Position numbers and translations under genes: made by a program. The notes under the pieces are model-generated. The model was not told the DNA's origin, did no database searches, and was given only the letters and a program-made list of their open reading frames with translations. Below, piece by piece: positions 9,091 through 18,785 of a stretch of 64,000 nucleotides of DNA. How positions within the stretch are numbered: position 1 is the stretch's first letter; every line of letters begins with the position of its first letter. This stretch comes from Cyclobacteriaceae bacterium (GTDB lineage Bacteria; Bacteroidota; Bacteroidia; Cytophagales; Cyclobacteriaceae): the NCBI GenBank assembly GCA_019638235.1, contig JAHBUE010000001.1, positions 1,226,492 through 1,290,491 of the forward strand, in the 5' to 3' direction.

Positions 9091-9744
9091 ATGCAGGAAC
9101 ATACCCTTCAATTCAACTTTCACGCACGGTATTATATGCTGGGCAAACTTGATGAAAATACCAACCGTGTTTGGTTTGTACTACACGGTTATGGGCAGTT
9201 AGCGCGGTATTTTCTGCCAAAGTTCCAATTACTACAACAAAAGGGAATATGCGTAATTGCACCGGAAGGTCTTTCGCGCTTTTATTTAGAAGATGTTACC
9301 AAAAGAAACGTTACCGGCAGCAAGCGTGTGGGTGCTACCTGGATGACCGCTGAAAACCGGTTGATGGACATAGAAAATTACATCGCCTACCTGCAACAAA
9401 TTTATACTGATGTAATCGGAAGCCATGCGTGCTCTGTAAGTTTATTGGGTTTTTCTCAAGGCGCAGCTACCGCTTCACGCTGGGCGTTGCGCCATCCTGA
9501 AAATTTTACCCGGCTAATTCTTTGGGCTGGGATTATTCCTCCCGATATGGATTTTGAAAAGGGGAAAGAGGTATTTGGTAGTAAGCAAATCACCATAGTG
9601 TACGGCAAGAATGACCCGTTCTTAAATGATGCACGACTTACAGAAATGACAACGCTCGTAAATCGCCTAAGTGTTTCCCCCGACATAATTACATTCGATG
9701 GCGGGCATGAAATTGATGAGAAAACGCTTGAGCGATTAAGCTAA
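9091..9744 (+). CDS. Alpha/beta hydrolase (phospholipase/carboxylesterase-like)
   Basis: A 217-residue cytoplasmic alpha/beta hydrolase of the phospholipase/carboxylesterase type. Visible parts are the oxyanion-hole strand FVLHGYG (29-35), the nucleophile elbow GFSQG (Ser122), an acid near Asp175 (GKNDPF) and the final His206 (FDGGHE), a complete catalytic triad. The substrate is unknown. Its 3' end overlaps the convergent SDR gene by 9 bp, so the two genes are transcribed towards each other without a terminator between them. Confidence 0.8.
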   Translation: MQEHTLQFNFHARYYMLGKLDENTNRVWFVLHGYGQLARYFLPKFQLLQQKGICVIAPEGLSRFYLEDVTKRNVTGSKRVGATWMTAENRLMDIENYIAYLQQIYTDVIGSHACSVSLLGFSQGAATASRWALRHPENFTRLILWAGIIPPDMDFEKGKEVFGSKQITIVYGKNDPFLNDARLTEMTTLVNRLSVSPDIITFDGGHEIDEKTLERLS

Positions 9745-10497
9745 ATCTTTCTTTACAATTGTGCTCGAAGCCTGCGCAGTAGGGAAAACTGTTATGTCGG
9801 CCAATACTACGTGAGGCGGGCGTTGCAATACAAACAAAATAACCTCTGCAATATCCTGTGCCGATAAAGGTTTAAAACCTTTATACACCGATGATGCGCG
9901 GGCTTCATCGCCTTTAAAGCGAACCAACGAAAACTCTGTTTCCACTAATCCGGGATTGATGGCAGTTACTTTAATACCGTGCGCATTCAAATCTATACGC
10001 ATACCTTTGGTTAATGCATCTACTGCAAATTTGCTGGCAGAATAGACATTGCCATTCGGGTAAACTTCTTTACCGGCAATAGACCCGAGGTTAATGATAT
10101 GACCCGACTGCCGTTCAATCATTCCGGGTATCACCATCTTTGTAACGTACAGCAACCCTTTCACATTAATATCAATCATGGCATCCCAATCACGCACATC
10201 ACCGCTTTGTATTGGGTCGAGGCCGTGCGCATTACCAGCATTGTTTATCAGCACATCAATATTGCGCCATGCTTGTGGTAAGGAACCAAATGCTTTTTCT
10301 ATCGCGTGCTGCTCGCGAACATCGAAGCAGAGTATCTCTACTTCCGTGAGTTCGCTTAACAAAGCCTGTTCCCGTTGAAGCCGGTCTTTTCTGCGGCCGC
10401 AAAGAATTAATTTAAAATTATGCTTTGCCAGTTCATGTGCAGTGGCCTGACCAATACCGGAAGTCGCCCCGGTAATTAACGCAATTCGTTTCGACAT
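9736..10497 (-). CDS. SDR family NAD(P)-dependent oxidoreductase
   Basis: A 253-residue classical short-chain dehydrogenase. The cofactor motif TGATSGIG is at 9-16, NNAG at 85-88, the catalytic Ser at 139, and the YSASK motif supplies Tyr152 and Lys156. GRRKDRL after the second strand suggests preference for NADP. It resembles the YdfG/serine-dehydrogenase-like branch. The start codon overlaps the stop of the porT-like gene (TAATG), which implies translational coupling in an ubiE-porT-SDR operon. The physiological substrate is unknown. Confidence 0.88.
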   Translation of the reverse strand: MSKRIALITGATSGIGQATAHELAKHNFKLILCGRRKDRLQREQALLSELTEVEILCFDVREQHAIEKAFGSLPQAWRNIDVLINNAGNAHGLDPIQSGDVRDWDAMIDINVKGLLYVTKMVIPGMIERQSGHIINLGSIAGKEVYPNGNVYSASKFAVDALTKGMRIDLNAHGIKVTAINPGLVETEFSLVRFKGDEARASSVYKGFKPLSAQDIAEVILFVLQRPPHVVLADITVFPTAQASSTIVKKDLA

Positions 10498-11231
10498 TAT
10501 TGAAAGAGTAAATAAACGGTTATGGTATTGGTGTTGATGTACCTGAGCGGAAGGCCATACTTATTTTCCTGGTTATCAAGATGATTAACTATTCCGCGCG
10601 AAAACCTGACCTCAGGCGAAAACTTGAATAACGGGAAATACAAATCGAAACCAAGCCCGGCTTCCAGGTTAAAGTTCATCGCGGTAACTTCAAGCGAGTT
10701 GGTTACATTTTCTATCTCTTTTTTGCCAGATGCCTCAATGCCTGGTTTAACGCCTCCAATCATATACATGCGCACATTACCCCTGCGCATGGATTTATAT
10801 TTCACCAATACCGGAAACTCTACCATAGTGGTTTCAACCAATTGCTTCTCGGATGTTCCATCGGTAAACCTGTACAACAGCGAGTGCTCATAAAAAGCAA
10901 CTTTGGGCGTGAGGCGCAAATCAACAAAATCATGCACACGATAGTTGACAATGAAACCGAGTGAAAAGCCCGGCTTCCATTCGGGGGTTACGGCAAATAT
11001 GGTATCGAGTTGGGTAACAAACGCATCGGAGTATTTTATCTGGTAGGATGTTGTGTGCAGCCCGATTAAGAAACCGTATGTAAGCTTTCTTTTTTCATCG
11101 TAATAGGGATTGTTTTTACGCGCCCACAAAAAGCTTTGTGCCTGTGCGGCAAATCCTACAAACAAAAGCAATACAAGTATTACTTTTTTGCCGTGTAGAT
11201 GGAGCTTATTCCGAACGTTAATGGCTTGCAT
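10497..11231 (-). CDS. porT: PorT-like type IX secretion/gliding outer-membrane protein
   Basis: A 244-residue outer-membrane beta-barrel protein with a signal peptide (hydrophobic stretch [16 protein letters not shown], about 17-32). The mature sequence has alternating strands and ends with an aromatic/hydrophobic C-terminus (TVYLLFQ), as expected for a barrel. Length, sequence character and position directly after ubiE fit PorT/SprT, needed for type IX secretion in Bacteroidota. Its 5' end overlaps ubiE by 52 bp in another frame; no later start is available that keeps the signal peptide. PorT is the preferred call; a generic PorT-family barrel is the alternative. Confidence 0.7.
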   Translation of the reverse strand: MQAINVRNKLHLHGKKVILVLLLFVGFAAQAQSFLWARKNNPYYDEKRKLTYGFLIGLHTTSYQIKYSDAFVTQLDTIFAVTPEWKPGFSLGFIVNYRVHDFVDLRLTPKVAFYEHSLLYRFTDGTSEKQLVETTMVEFPVLVKYKSMRRGNVRMYMIGGVKPGIEASGKKEIENVTNSLEVTAMNFNLEAGLGFDLYFPLFKFSPEVRFSRGIVNHLDNQENKYGLPLRYINTNTITVYLLFQ

Positions 11232-11902
11232 GTAACTTGGTTAAATCCTACGTCTTTGAGAATCTGTAAAAAATCCTGTCCATCCGGAAACGCTTCTACC
11301 GACTCCGGCAGGTAATCATACGCAGCTTTATCGCGCGAAATCCAGCGACCGATTTTAGGCAAAATAGCTTTAAAATAAAAGTTATATCCCTGCTTAAACG
11401 GGAAACGTTTCGGGCGCGAAAATTCCAGTACCACAAATGTGGCCCCGGGCTTCATTACCCGAAATATTTCCGACAGACCCTTTACTAAGTTTTCAAAGTT
11501 TCGTACACCAAATGCAACGGTAACGGCATCGAATTTATTTTGTTCAAAGGGCAAATTTTCCGAATCGGCCTGGATTAATTCAACAATATGGCTAACATTT
11601 TTAGCGTCCATTTTCTTCCGGCCCACGTCAAGCATACCGGCAGAAATATCTACTCCAATGATTTTATCAGGGTTTAACGCCAGCGATTGCAACGCAAAGT
11701 CGCCCGTGCCGGTGGCTACGTCAAGAATAACTTTTGGCTGCTCGGGTTTTAGTATTCTTACTGCTTTTTTTCTCCAGCCTTTGTCAATGCCCAGACTTAA
11801 AAAATGGTTTAAAAAATCGTAGCGGTGACTAATGTTATCAAACATTTGCGCCACCTGCTCTTTTTTTGTAGCGGACTGGTCTTTATAGGGTACTACCGTC
11901 AT
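11180..11902 (-). CDS. ubiE: Demethylmenaquinone methyltransferase UbiE/MenG
   Basis: A 240-residue class I SAM-dependent methyltransferase. It has the UbiE signature regions: the N-terminal [20 protein letters not shown] segment (about 22-41), the SAM-binding motif [12 protein letters not shown] (about 60-71) and the [18 protein letters not shown] block (about 132-149). In Bacteroidota it makes the last C-methylation step of menaquinone synthesis. It is the first gene of the minus-strand run ubiE-porT-SDR. Confidence 0.93.
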   Translation of the reverse strand: MTVVPYKDQSATKKEQVAQMFDNISHRYDFLNHFLSLGIDKGWRKKAVRILKPEQPKVILDVATGTGDFALQSLALNPDKIIGVDISAGMLDVGRKKMDAKNVSHIVELIQADSENLPFEQNKFDAVTVAFGVRNFENLVKGLSEIFRVMKPGATFVVLEFSRPKRFPFKQGYNFYFKAILPKIGRWISRDKAAYDYLPESVEAFPDGQDFLQILKDVGFNQVTCKPLTFGISSIYTAKK

Positions 11903-12009
11903 TGAAACCGGGTTGAAAAGCGCTCAAAATTGCTAAGAAAAAACAACTTAACGCGGATAGAAACTTGTTTATTTTTCCTGTTGTGCAGGAGAGTGCTCAA
12001 AAGAGCAAC

Positions 12010-14046
12010 TTAATTTGAAACAACTTTAAACTCTACCCTGCGGTTCAGCTCTCTTCCATCCTCCTCATCATCGTTGCTGGCTAACGGTTTAGTTTTTCCA
12101 TACCCCACAGCCGTAATCTTGCGGGCATCAATGCCTTTCTTCGTCAGGAAATCTTTAACCGCTTCCGCCCTGCGTTTAGAAAGTGTGAGGTTATATGCAG
12201 CCGTGCCGATGTTATCGGTATGCCCGGCTATTTCAACCTGCATAGCTGGGTTTTGTAGCATCATGCGCTCAAGCTTGTTCAGTTCATTGTACGATTCCTG
12301 CTTAAAGGTTGCCTTATCAAAATCAAAATAAATATTTCTTAAAATAGAAACCATGCCGGTTTCGAGTTTACGCAACTCTACCGTGCGGGTAAGCTCCTTC
12401 TCCTGGTCGGAGGCGCCATCTAAGCGCACGTTCTGGTTAACAAACATGTATCCTTCGCCTTCAACCGATAAACGATAATCTTTCGCGTTTTCTTCTTTGA
12501 TAGAAAATTCAACCACGCCAGTTGATTTGTTGGAGGATGCTACAATAATGTTGTCGCGTAACCCTTGCAGGCGTATGCGTGCGTCAACAGGCTGTTTTGT
12601 TTGTGCATCAATAGCCGAAACGATATACCGCAATGGTAATTTTACCTGTGGTGTAACAGATTCTACAGGTGTATCTGTTGGCTCATCAACAGGTTCAGGC
12701 TCTGTTGGCTCCGGATCAGTTTTGGCAATGGGTGCATCCGGAATAGTAATCATATAAATATCGTCATACCCAAGTCCGTCTTCGCGAACAGAGGAGTAGT
12801 ACGCGCGCTTGCCGTCTTTTGTACTTACAAAAAAGATGTCGTTATCGGGTGTGTTGATAGGGTAGCCGAGGTTTTCGGGTTCCGACCACTCCATGGTAGC
12901 TTCATCGTAAACCGTTTTGTAGATGTCGAACCCGCCCATACCCTTTCTGCCTTTCGAGCTGAAGTACAATGTTTTTCCATCATAATCGATAAACGGCCCG
13001 TCATCATCTTCGGGTGTATTGATTTTAGGCCCCAGGTTTTTCACGTTCGACCACTCGCCTTTTTCATTTAACGTTGCCCGGTAAATATCTAAGCCGCCAA
13101 AGCCCCCTGGGCGGTTGCTTGAGAAGTACAATGTTTTTTCATCAGGAGAAATGCTGATGGATTTCTCTTCAAAACTGGAATTAATTATGCCCGGAAGCGG
13201 AACGGGCACCGACCATGTTCCATTCGCGTTTCTGTTGGTGTAGTAAATATCGCCACCGTTATCGGTTTTGTAAATAAAAAGCGTTTGGCCATCGGCCGAT
13301 AAGGCTAAGTTTGAATCGTGGTAGCCAGAATTTACAGGTTCGCCAATATTCTGAGCGGGTTGCCAAACACCATTTACTTTTTTCGCAATAAAAATATCTT
13401 CATAGGGTTTATTATCAATGTCCACGTTCGGGTTCAGGTTGCCATCCTGCCTGCGCGAGGTAAACACAATTTCATCTTCATCGGCATTCAGCACGGGAGC
13501 ATAATCATCCCACTCTGAATTTATATCGCGGCTGATGTTGACGATGGAATAATTTTTCGGGTTGCTCACAAACTCCATTCCGACTTCGCACTCCGAGATG
13601 TTGCGATCTACAACAGCAAGATCAACCTTATCGCGCCCCTGGTAACTCGGGCGTTTTGCCAACCGTTCTTTATAACGATTGTAAAACTCAATAGCCTTGT
13701 CGAACTGCATACCAAACTGGTAGCCCTGCCCGATCAGGTATTCGAGGTTGAACTTGTAAGCCGGGTCGATTTCATATACCCGCATGAAATACTGAACCGA
13801 CAGATCTTTCTGCACGGTCATCAGGTGATAAACACCCGCTTCGTAGTTGATGGTCAGGTTTTCCGGGTCGAGGTTTGCACCGATTACCAATACCCCACGA
13901 ATATCGTTATCAGCCTGCGAAGCCGCACGCATTTCCTCCGCGACTATCAGGTAATCGCGAGCCTGCTGCTTGTTATCCTGGCTGTAGCTTGTTAAAAAAA
14001 TACCCACAACGGCTAAAAAAATCAGTACACACCGGATGCTGAACAT
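12010..14046 (-). CDS. porE: PorE-like OmpA-family protein (TPR, PD40 propeller, CRD, OmpA)
   Basis: The start at 14046 is preferred because it begins a normal signal peptide (MFSIRCVLIFLAVVGIFLTS, then YSQD); the longer frame to 14148 adds 34 unlikely residues. The mature protein has TPR-like helices, a PD40/WD40-like beta-propeller with repeated segments such as LYFSSNRPGGFGGLDIY, a carboxypeptidase-regulatory-like domain after a Pro/Glu linker, and a C-terminal OmpA peptidoglycan-binding domain (IYFDFDKATF, EIAGHTDNIG). This order is that of PorE, the type IX secretion protein linking the outer membrane to peptidoglycan. Other Bacteroidota OmpA/PD40 proteins share it, so the symbol is tentative; nearby porT supports it. 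Confidence 0.75.
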   Translation of the reverse strand: MFSIRCVLIFLAVVGIFLTSYSQDNKQQARDYLIVAEEMRAASQADNDIRGVLVIGANLDPENLTINYEAGVYHLMTVQKDLSVQYFMRVYEIDPAYKFNLEYLIGQGYQFGMQFDKAIEFYNRYKERLAKRPSYQGRDKVDLAVVDRNISECEVGMEFVSNPKNYSIVNISRDINSEWDDYAPVLNADEDEIVFTSRRQDGNLNPNVDIDNKPYEDIFIAKKVNGVWQPAQNIGEPVNSGYHDSNLALSADGQTLFIYKTDNGGDIYYTNRNANGTWSVPVPLPGIINSSFEEKSISISPDEKTLYFSSNRPGGFGGLDIYRATLNEKGEWSNVKNLGPKINTPEDDDGPFIDYDGKTLYFSSKGRKGMGGFDIYKTVYDEATMEWSEPENLGYPINTPDNDIFFVSTKDGKRAYYSSVREDGLGYDDIYMITIPDAPIAKTDPEPTEPEPVDEPTDTPVESVTPQVKLPLRYIVSAIDAQTKQPVDARIRLQGLRDNIIVASSNKSTGVVEFSIKEENAKDYRLSVEGEGYMFVNQNVRLDGASDQEKELTRTVELRKLETGMVSILRNIYFDFDKATFKQESYNELNKLERMMLQNPAMQVEIAGHTDNIGTAAYNLTLSKRRAEAVKDFLTKKGIDARKITAVGYGKTKPLASNDDEEDGRELNRRVEFKVVSN

Positions 14047-14211
14047 TGCAAAAATGGGTTTACGATTAAAGTTGATCTCTATAAAATTTAAAAAATAGTA
14101 TGCCAATATAGGAAAAAGCATATTCACAACACCATAAATTTTAGGCATAAAGCGCTTAAATCTTACATTCTTAGTATTTTGGGGTGAAAGCTATACTTCA
14201 AGCCCCAGCGC

Positions 14212-14811
14212 ATGGAAATCAAGGAATCGGAATTCATATCCAGCATTACAAACCTCAAGGATTTGCCCAAAAAGCCCCTTCCGGAATTTGCCTTCATTGG
14301 CCGTTCTAACGTAGGCAAGTCCTCGCTAATCAACATGTTAGCCGACAGAAGGCAATTGGCGAAAATCTCTGTAAAGCCCGGAAAAACCCAGACCATTAAC
14401 CATTACCTGATGAACAAAAGCTGGTATTTGGTTGACCTGCCGGGGTATGGGTATGCCGGGGTGAGCAAGGAAAAACGGGCAGGATTTGGGCAGATCATTG
14501 AAAACTATGTAAAAAACAGCCCGCAATTGTGCTGTCTGTTTGTGTTGCTCGATGTCAGGTTGCCCCTCCAGGCTATTGATCTGGATTTTATTAACTGGGC
14601 CGGGAGCCAAAACATACCCCTTGCCTTTGTTTACACCAAAGCCGATAAACTTTCGGCAGGGGCGGCACTGGCGGGAAGGAAAAGAATTGAAGCCGCGTTG
14701 TTAAAACACTGGCAGGAATTGCCTGACGGGTTTATTACTTCATCCGTTAAGAAAAAGGGTCGTGAAGAACTCCTCCACTTTATTGATTCCGTACTAAAGA
14801 GCATTTCGTAA
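14212..14811 (+). CDS. engB: Ribosome biogenesis GTPase EngB (YsxC/YihA)
   Basis: A 199-residue TRAFAC-class GTPase. G1 is GRSNVGKSS (about 30-38), followed by the switch segment KPGKTQTINHY, G3 DLPGYG and G4 TKAD. The length is normal for EngB, which acts in assembly of the large ribosomal subunit. It diverges from the PorE-like gene and is followed 37 bp later by the DUF5606 gene. Confidence 0.94.
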   Translation: MEIKESEFISSITNLKDLPKKPLPEFAFIGRSNVGKSSLINMLADRRQLAKISVKPGKTQTINHYLMNKSWYLVDLPGYGYAGVSKEKRAGFGQIIENYVKNSPQLCCLFVLLDVRLPLQAIDLDFINWAGSQNIPLAFVYTKADKLSAGAALAGRKRIEAALLKHWQELPDGFITSSVKKKGREELLHFIDSVLKSIS

Positions 14812-14848
14812 AATGATTAGTTTTGCGGCTCATTAAAAATCAATTCGT

Positions 14849-15274
14849 ATGACATTGGCCGACATCGCTACTATTTCCGGAAAGGGTGGTTTGTTTAAAA
14901 TTTTAAAGCCCGCCAAGTCGGGGGTAATTTTGGAATCGCTTGACGAAGCCAAAACCAAATTAGTGGCAACGGCTCATCACAAGCTATCGGTATTGAACGA
15001 AATTTCAATTTACACCACCACCAAAGAAGGAACCGTAGCGTTGGAAGATGTGCTAAAAAAAATAAATCAGGAATTTGGTAACGACCTGGGCTTAGATGCC
15101 GATGCCGACAATGCCGAATTGAAATCGTTTATGAAGGCCGTTCTGCCCGAATACGATGAAAACCGTGTTTACGTAAGCGACATTAAAAAACTTGTGAAGT
15201 GGTATGGAGTTTTGCAACTACAAGCCCCTGAAATTTTTACGCAGGAAGAATCGAAGGAAGAGGATAACGGTTAA
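14849..15274 (+). CDS. DUF5606 domain protein
   Basis: A 141-residue protein matching DUF5606, a small Bacteroidota-specific family. It starts with the conserved SGKGGLFKILKPAKSGVILE region (about 10-29) and has a second conserved block near YDENRVYVSDIKKLVKWY (about 98-115). It is predicted cytoplasmic. The N-terminal half resembles a small SH3-like fold, but the function is unknown. A TAGTTTTG -7 element at 14818-14825 could give it its own promoter, though no good -33 element was found. Confidence 0.85.
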   Translation: MTLADIATISGKGGLFKILKPAKSGVILESLDEAKTKLVATAHHKLSVLNEISIYTTTKEGTVALEDVLKKINQEFGNDLGLDADADNAELKSFMKAVLPEYDENRVYVSDIKKLVKWYGVLQLQAPEIFTQEESKEEDNG

Positions 15275-15377
15275 AGAACCTGCCGCCTGCAAAATCAATC
15301 CTGTAAAAGGATGTGCCGGTAGGATGAGGGGTTAAAATTCTAATCATTATACAGAATTGCTGTATGGTACAAGGACC

Positions 15378-15390
15378 TTTTAGAGATGCC
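15378..15390 (+). repeat. Partial copy of the 8974-9064 repeat arm
   Basis: TTTTAGAGATGCC matches the right arm core of the palindromic element at 8974-9064. The rest of the element is missing here, so this is a solo arm or a chance match. Confidence 0.4.
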
Positions 15391-15447
15391 TTTGCTATAC
15401 CTATTCTCCTACTTTTTTGTTAGATTTGGGTACTTTTTAAACTTTAC

Positions 15448-17904
15448 ATGGCGCAGAATACTTACAAATCAAACACCTTTAAAAAACCTGAGAAAGAGAA
15501 AAAAAGCAAGGCATCCAAAGACAAGATAAGTTTCGATTTTTTAAAAGACCCCAAGCTTGGGTTAGCGCTTGGTCTTGTTATCCTGGTAGTATCGCTCTTT
15601 CTGTTTACGTCATTCCTTTCTTACCTGTTTACCGGTAAGGCCGACCACAGTGTGGTGGAGGGCGTAACGCAAGGCCCGCTTATTGATGCGGGGCTGGAAA
15701 CCGAAAACTGGATGCGATTGTACGGAGCAATTGCCTCGCACTATTTTATTTTCAGGTGGTTTGGTGTTTCGGCTTTCTTAGTTCCGTTTGTTCTTTTTTT
15801 GGTAGGATTCAGGCTGGCATTTCAGAAGGCATTATTGCCAATCACCAATGTTTTAATTTTTAGTGTATTCGCAAGTCTTTGGCTTTGCCTGTTGTTCGGG
15901 TATTTAACACTAAATGTTGATGGTGTAACCGAGTGGAGTTTTCTCGGTGGCGGGTTAGGTTTTCAAATGGCGTTGATTTTGCACGGACTTGTAGGATGGG
16001 GAACGTTTTTAGTGTTGGTGCTCTCGTTGTTCTTATTCATCATCTTCTTTTTCAATGTTACGTCCATACCTGCGTTTTCTCCAGCCAACCCCAAACCAAT
16101 GGGTAACGATGCCATTTTAACAGATGAGACGGCAACACCGGCTTATACCGATGACGAGGATAACTGGCCGAAGCAGGCTGAAAAAGATGATCGGAACGAA
16201 ACAGAAATAACAGAACCCGTTGTGTTGGTTAAACCGGTAGAACCGGAAATTCCCGTTAAGGAAGTTAAACTTGAAGTGGATAAGACCGAACCTGTAAAGA
16301 AAGAGAAAGAAAAAGCCGAACCTGATTTTATAATTGAAGAACGCACCGAAACGGATGAAGTGGCAGAAAAATTAGTGGAGGAGCAAGGCGCGTATGATCC
16401 AACACTCGATTTGAGTAATTATAAATTTCCGCCTCTTGAATTGCTGAATGAATACGATACCGGCAGGGTTCAGGTAACACAGGAAGAACTGAATGCTAAC
16501 AAGGATAGAATCCTGGCTACACTTACTAACTTTAAAATAGGTATCACCAGCATCAAGGCAACCATTGGCCCTACCGTAACGCTGTATGAAATTGTGCCCG
16601 AAGCTGGTATCAAAATTTCAAGAATTAAAAACTTAGAAGATGATATTGCATTAAGTTTGGCTGCCCTCGGTATTCGTATCATCGCACCCATCCCCGGTAA
16701 GGGCACTATTGGTATTGAAGTGCCGAATAAAAACCGCGAGATGGTGAGCATTCGCTCGGTACTGTCAACTGTTTCATTTCAAAAAACCGATAAGGAATTA
16801 CCGGTTGCGTTGGGTAAAACCATTTCCAACGAAGTGTTGGTTATCGACCTGGCAAAAATGCCGCACTTGCTGGTGGCCGGTGCTACCGGTCAGGGTAAAT
16901 CGGTTGGGTTAAATGTTATTTTAGGTTCTCTATTATATAAGCGTCATCCATCGCAACTGAAGTTTGTGTTGGTTGACCCGAAAAAAGTAGAGATGGCGCT
17001 GTTCAGCAAAATAGAGCGGCATTATTTAGCCAAGCTGCCCAACAGTGAAGAGGCCATCATTACCGATACAAGAAAAGTTGTTCACACGCTCAACTCGCTT
17101 TGTATTGAAATGGAAAACCGCTACGAAATTTTGAAAGATGCCGGTGCGCGTAACCTGAAAGAATACAACACCAAATTTGTGGCGCGTAAACTTAACCCGA
17201 AAGAAGGACACCGTTTCCTGCCATACATTGTATTAGTAATTGATGAATTGGCCGACCTGATGATGACAGCCGGCAAGGAAGTGGAAACACCTATTGCCCG
17301 CCTGGCGCAGTTAGCCCGTGCCATCGGCATTCATTTGGTAGTGGCAACACAGCGCCCTTCGGTTAACGTTATCACGGGTGTTATCAAAGCCAACTTTCCG
17401 GCACGACTTTCATTCAGGGTAACGTCTAAAGTAGATTCGCGAACCATTCTTGATGCGGGCGGAGCCGACCAGTTGGTGGGCATGGGCGATATGTTGCTGT
17501 CGTCCGGCTCTGATGTTATCCGCCTGCAATGTCCGTTTGTCGATACCCCCGAAATTGAGCGTGTATGCGAATACATAGGCTCGCAACGCGGCTATGATTC
17601 GGCCTACCTGTTGCCCGAATATGAAGATGAAGAAAGCGGGGCTTCTTCGGTTGACTTGTCTGAGCGAGATGCCCTGTTTGAAGAGGCTGCCAAACTGATA
17701 GTCATGCACCAGCAGGGCAGCACTTCGCTCATCCAGCGAAAGCTGAAATTGGGCTATAACCGGGCAGGTCGCCTGATAGACCAATTGGAAGCGGCAGGCA
17801 TTGTAGGCCCCTTCGAGGGCAGCAAAGCCCGCGAGGTGCTGGTACGCGATGAGATGAGTTTGGAACAATTATTGAATGGATTGAAGGAAAAACACGGCCA
17901 GTAG
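15448..17904 (+). CDS. ftsK: FtsK/SpoIIIE DNA translocase
   Basis: An 818-residue septal DNA translocase that moves chromosome termini during division. Four or five membrane helices lie between about 37 and 205, followed by an acidic/Pro-rich linker (about 210-325), the alpha domain, and the motor with Walker A GATGQGKS (478-485) and Walker B VIDELADL. A C-terminal gamma domain for reading KOPS-like sequences spans about 745-815 (QGSTSLIQRKLKLGYNRAGR). The architecture is complete. The lolA-like gene follows 50 bp later in the same direction. Confidence 0.95.
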   Translation: MAQNTYKSNTFKKPEKEKKSKASKDKISFDFLKDPKLGLALGLVILVVSLFLFTSFLSYLFTGKADHSVVEGVTQGPLIDAGLETENWMRLYGAIASHYFIFRWFGVSAFLVPFVLFLVGFRLAFQKALLPITNVLIFSVFASLWLCLLFGYLTLNVDGVTEWSFLGGGLGFQMALILHGLVGWGTFLVLVLSLFLFIIFFFNVTSIPAFSPANPKPMGNDAILTDETATPAYTDDEDNWPKQAEKDDRNETEITEPVVLVKPVEPEIPVKEVKLEVDKTEPVKKEKEKAEPDFIIEERTETDEVAEKLVEEQGAYDPTLDLSNYKFPPLELLNEYDTGRVQVTQEELNANKDRILATLTNFKIGITSIKATIGPTVTLYEIVPEAGIKISRIKNLEDDIALSLAALGIRIIAPIPGKGTIGIEVPNKNREMVSIRSVLSTVSFQKTDKELPVALGKTISNEVLVIDLAKMPHLLVAGATGQGKSVGLNVILGSLLYKRHPSQLKFVLVDPKKVEMALFSKIERHYLAKLPNSEEAIITDTRKVVHTLNSLCIEMENRYEILKDAGARNLKEYNTKFVARKLNPKEGHRFLPYIVLVIDELADLMMTAGKEVETPIARLAQLARAIGIHLVVATQRPSVNVITGVIKANFPARLSFRVTSKVDSRTILDAGGADQLVGMGDMLLSSGSDVIRLQCPFVDTPEIERVCEYIGSQRGYDSAYLLPEYEDEESGASSVDLSERDALFEEAAKLIVMHQQGSTSLIQRKLKLGYNRAGRLIDQLEAAGIVGPFEGSKAREVLVRDEMSLEQLLNGLKEKHGQ

Positions 17905-17954
17905 CTTATTTTTGCAGCCGCTTTACATTTAATCATCCACAAGTAAATACCATA

Positions 17955-18596
17955 ATGAAAAAGTACGCTATCGCATTTCTTTTGGCGCTTTTGGCCAAAG
18001 CCTCTTTTGCCCAGTATGACCCCAAAGCCCTTGAAATTCTTGAGGCTATGAGTAAAAAATATAAAGCCTATACCTCTTTTGAAGCCAACATTACCTCCAG
18101 CATGACCAACGATGTGGAGGGCATTAAAGAGGAGTTTAAGGGAAAAATCACCGTTAAGGGCGATAAATTCCGTTTAGCTATGGACGACCAGGAGATTATC
18201 AACAATGGCGTTACAGTATGGACGTACCTGCCCTCTGCCAAAGAAGTAAACATTGATAACTACGACCCCGATGCGGATGAGATTAACCCCTCAAAAATTT
18301 ATGACTTGTATAAGAAGGGGTTTAAATACCTCTACCTTGAAGACCAGACCGAAAACGGTGTGCTGTGCGAAGTAATTGACCTTGTTCCGGAAAAGAAAGA
18401 CGCACAGTATTTCAAAATTAAAATGAACATTGGCAAGAAAGACCGCAGCATTCAAAGCTGGACGATGTATGATAAAAGCGGTAACAAGTATAAATACACC
18501 ATCACCAAATTCACCCCGAACGTAACCGTAACGGATGCCTTCTTTACGTTCGACCCTAAAAAATATCCTGGGGTAGAGGTAATTGATTTGAGATAA
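17955..18596 (+). CDS. LolA-like outer-membrane lipoprotein carrier
   Basis: A 213-residue periplasmic protein with a signal peptide (MKKYAIAFLLALLAKASFAQ, cleavage after AQ). The mature part fits the LolA/LolB-like half-barrel, with a first block SMTNDVEGIKEEFKGKITVKG and the FDPKKYPGVEVIDLR end typical of Bacteroidota LolA-like proteins. LolA carries lipoproteins from the inner to the outer membrane. The ftsK-lolA order is common in bacteria, which supports the call. A TATTTTTG -7 element at 17907-17914 with TTG at 17881 (23-bp spacer) is a possible promoter. Confidence 0.85.
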   Translation: MKKYAIAFLLALLAKASFAQYDPKALEILEAMSKKYKAYTSFEANITSSMTNDVEGIKEEFKGKITVKGDKFRLAMDDQEIINNGVTVWTYLPSAKEVNIDNYDPDADEINPSKIYDLYKKGFKYLYLEDQTENGVLCEVIDLVPEKKDAQYFKIKMNIGKKDRSIQSWTMYDKSGNKYKYTITKFTPNVTVTDAFFTFDPKKYPGVEVIDLR

Positions 18597-18635
18597 GAAC
18601 GATAGCTCTCAAAAACACCACGAACCCAGTTTTGA

Positions 18636-18702
18636 TGTCATCGCGGCCCTGAGCCGCGATCTCAATATCGCTGGAGATGCCGGCTCAATGGCCGGCATGA
18701 CA
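18636..18702. repeat. REP-like double hairpin
   Basis: Two perfect 8-bp hairpins lie in tandem: ATCGCGGC/GCCGCGAT (18640-18660) and ATGCCGGC/GCCGGCAT (18677-18698). They are enclosed by outer arms TGTCAT (18636-18641) and ATGACA (18697-18702). The first hairpin recurs at 52505-52549, which marks it as a dispersed intergenic repeat. Confidence 0.7.
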
Positions 18703-18734
18703 GTTTAAGTGACATTGCGGAGAATCAAAATATT

Positions 18735-18780
18735 AAAAGACCCGGATAGCTTTCCAAAGCGTCCGGGTCTTTTTATTTTT
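18735..18780 (+). terminator. Intrinsic terminator between lolA and pyrF
   Basis: AAAAGACCCGGA (18735-18746) pairs with TCCGGGTCTTTT (18762-18773), followed by a T-rich tract to 18780. It ends transcription from the lolA side just before pyrF at 18786. Confidence 0.82.
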
Positions 18781-18785
18781 AGGCT

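Noticed and set aside
14047..14148. Extended N-terminus of the PorE-like protein
   Set aside because: It would place residues before a complete signal peptide.
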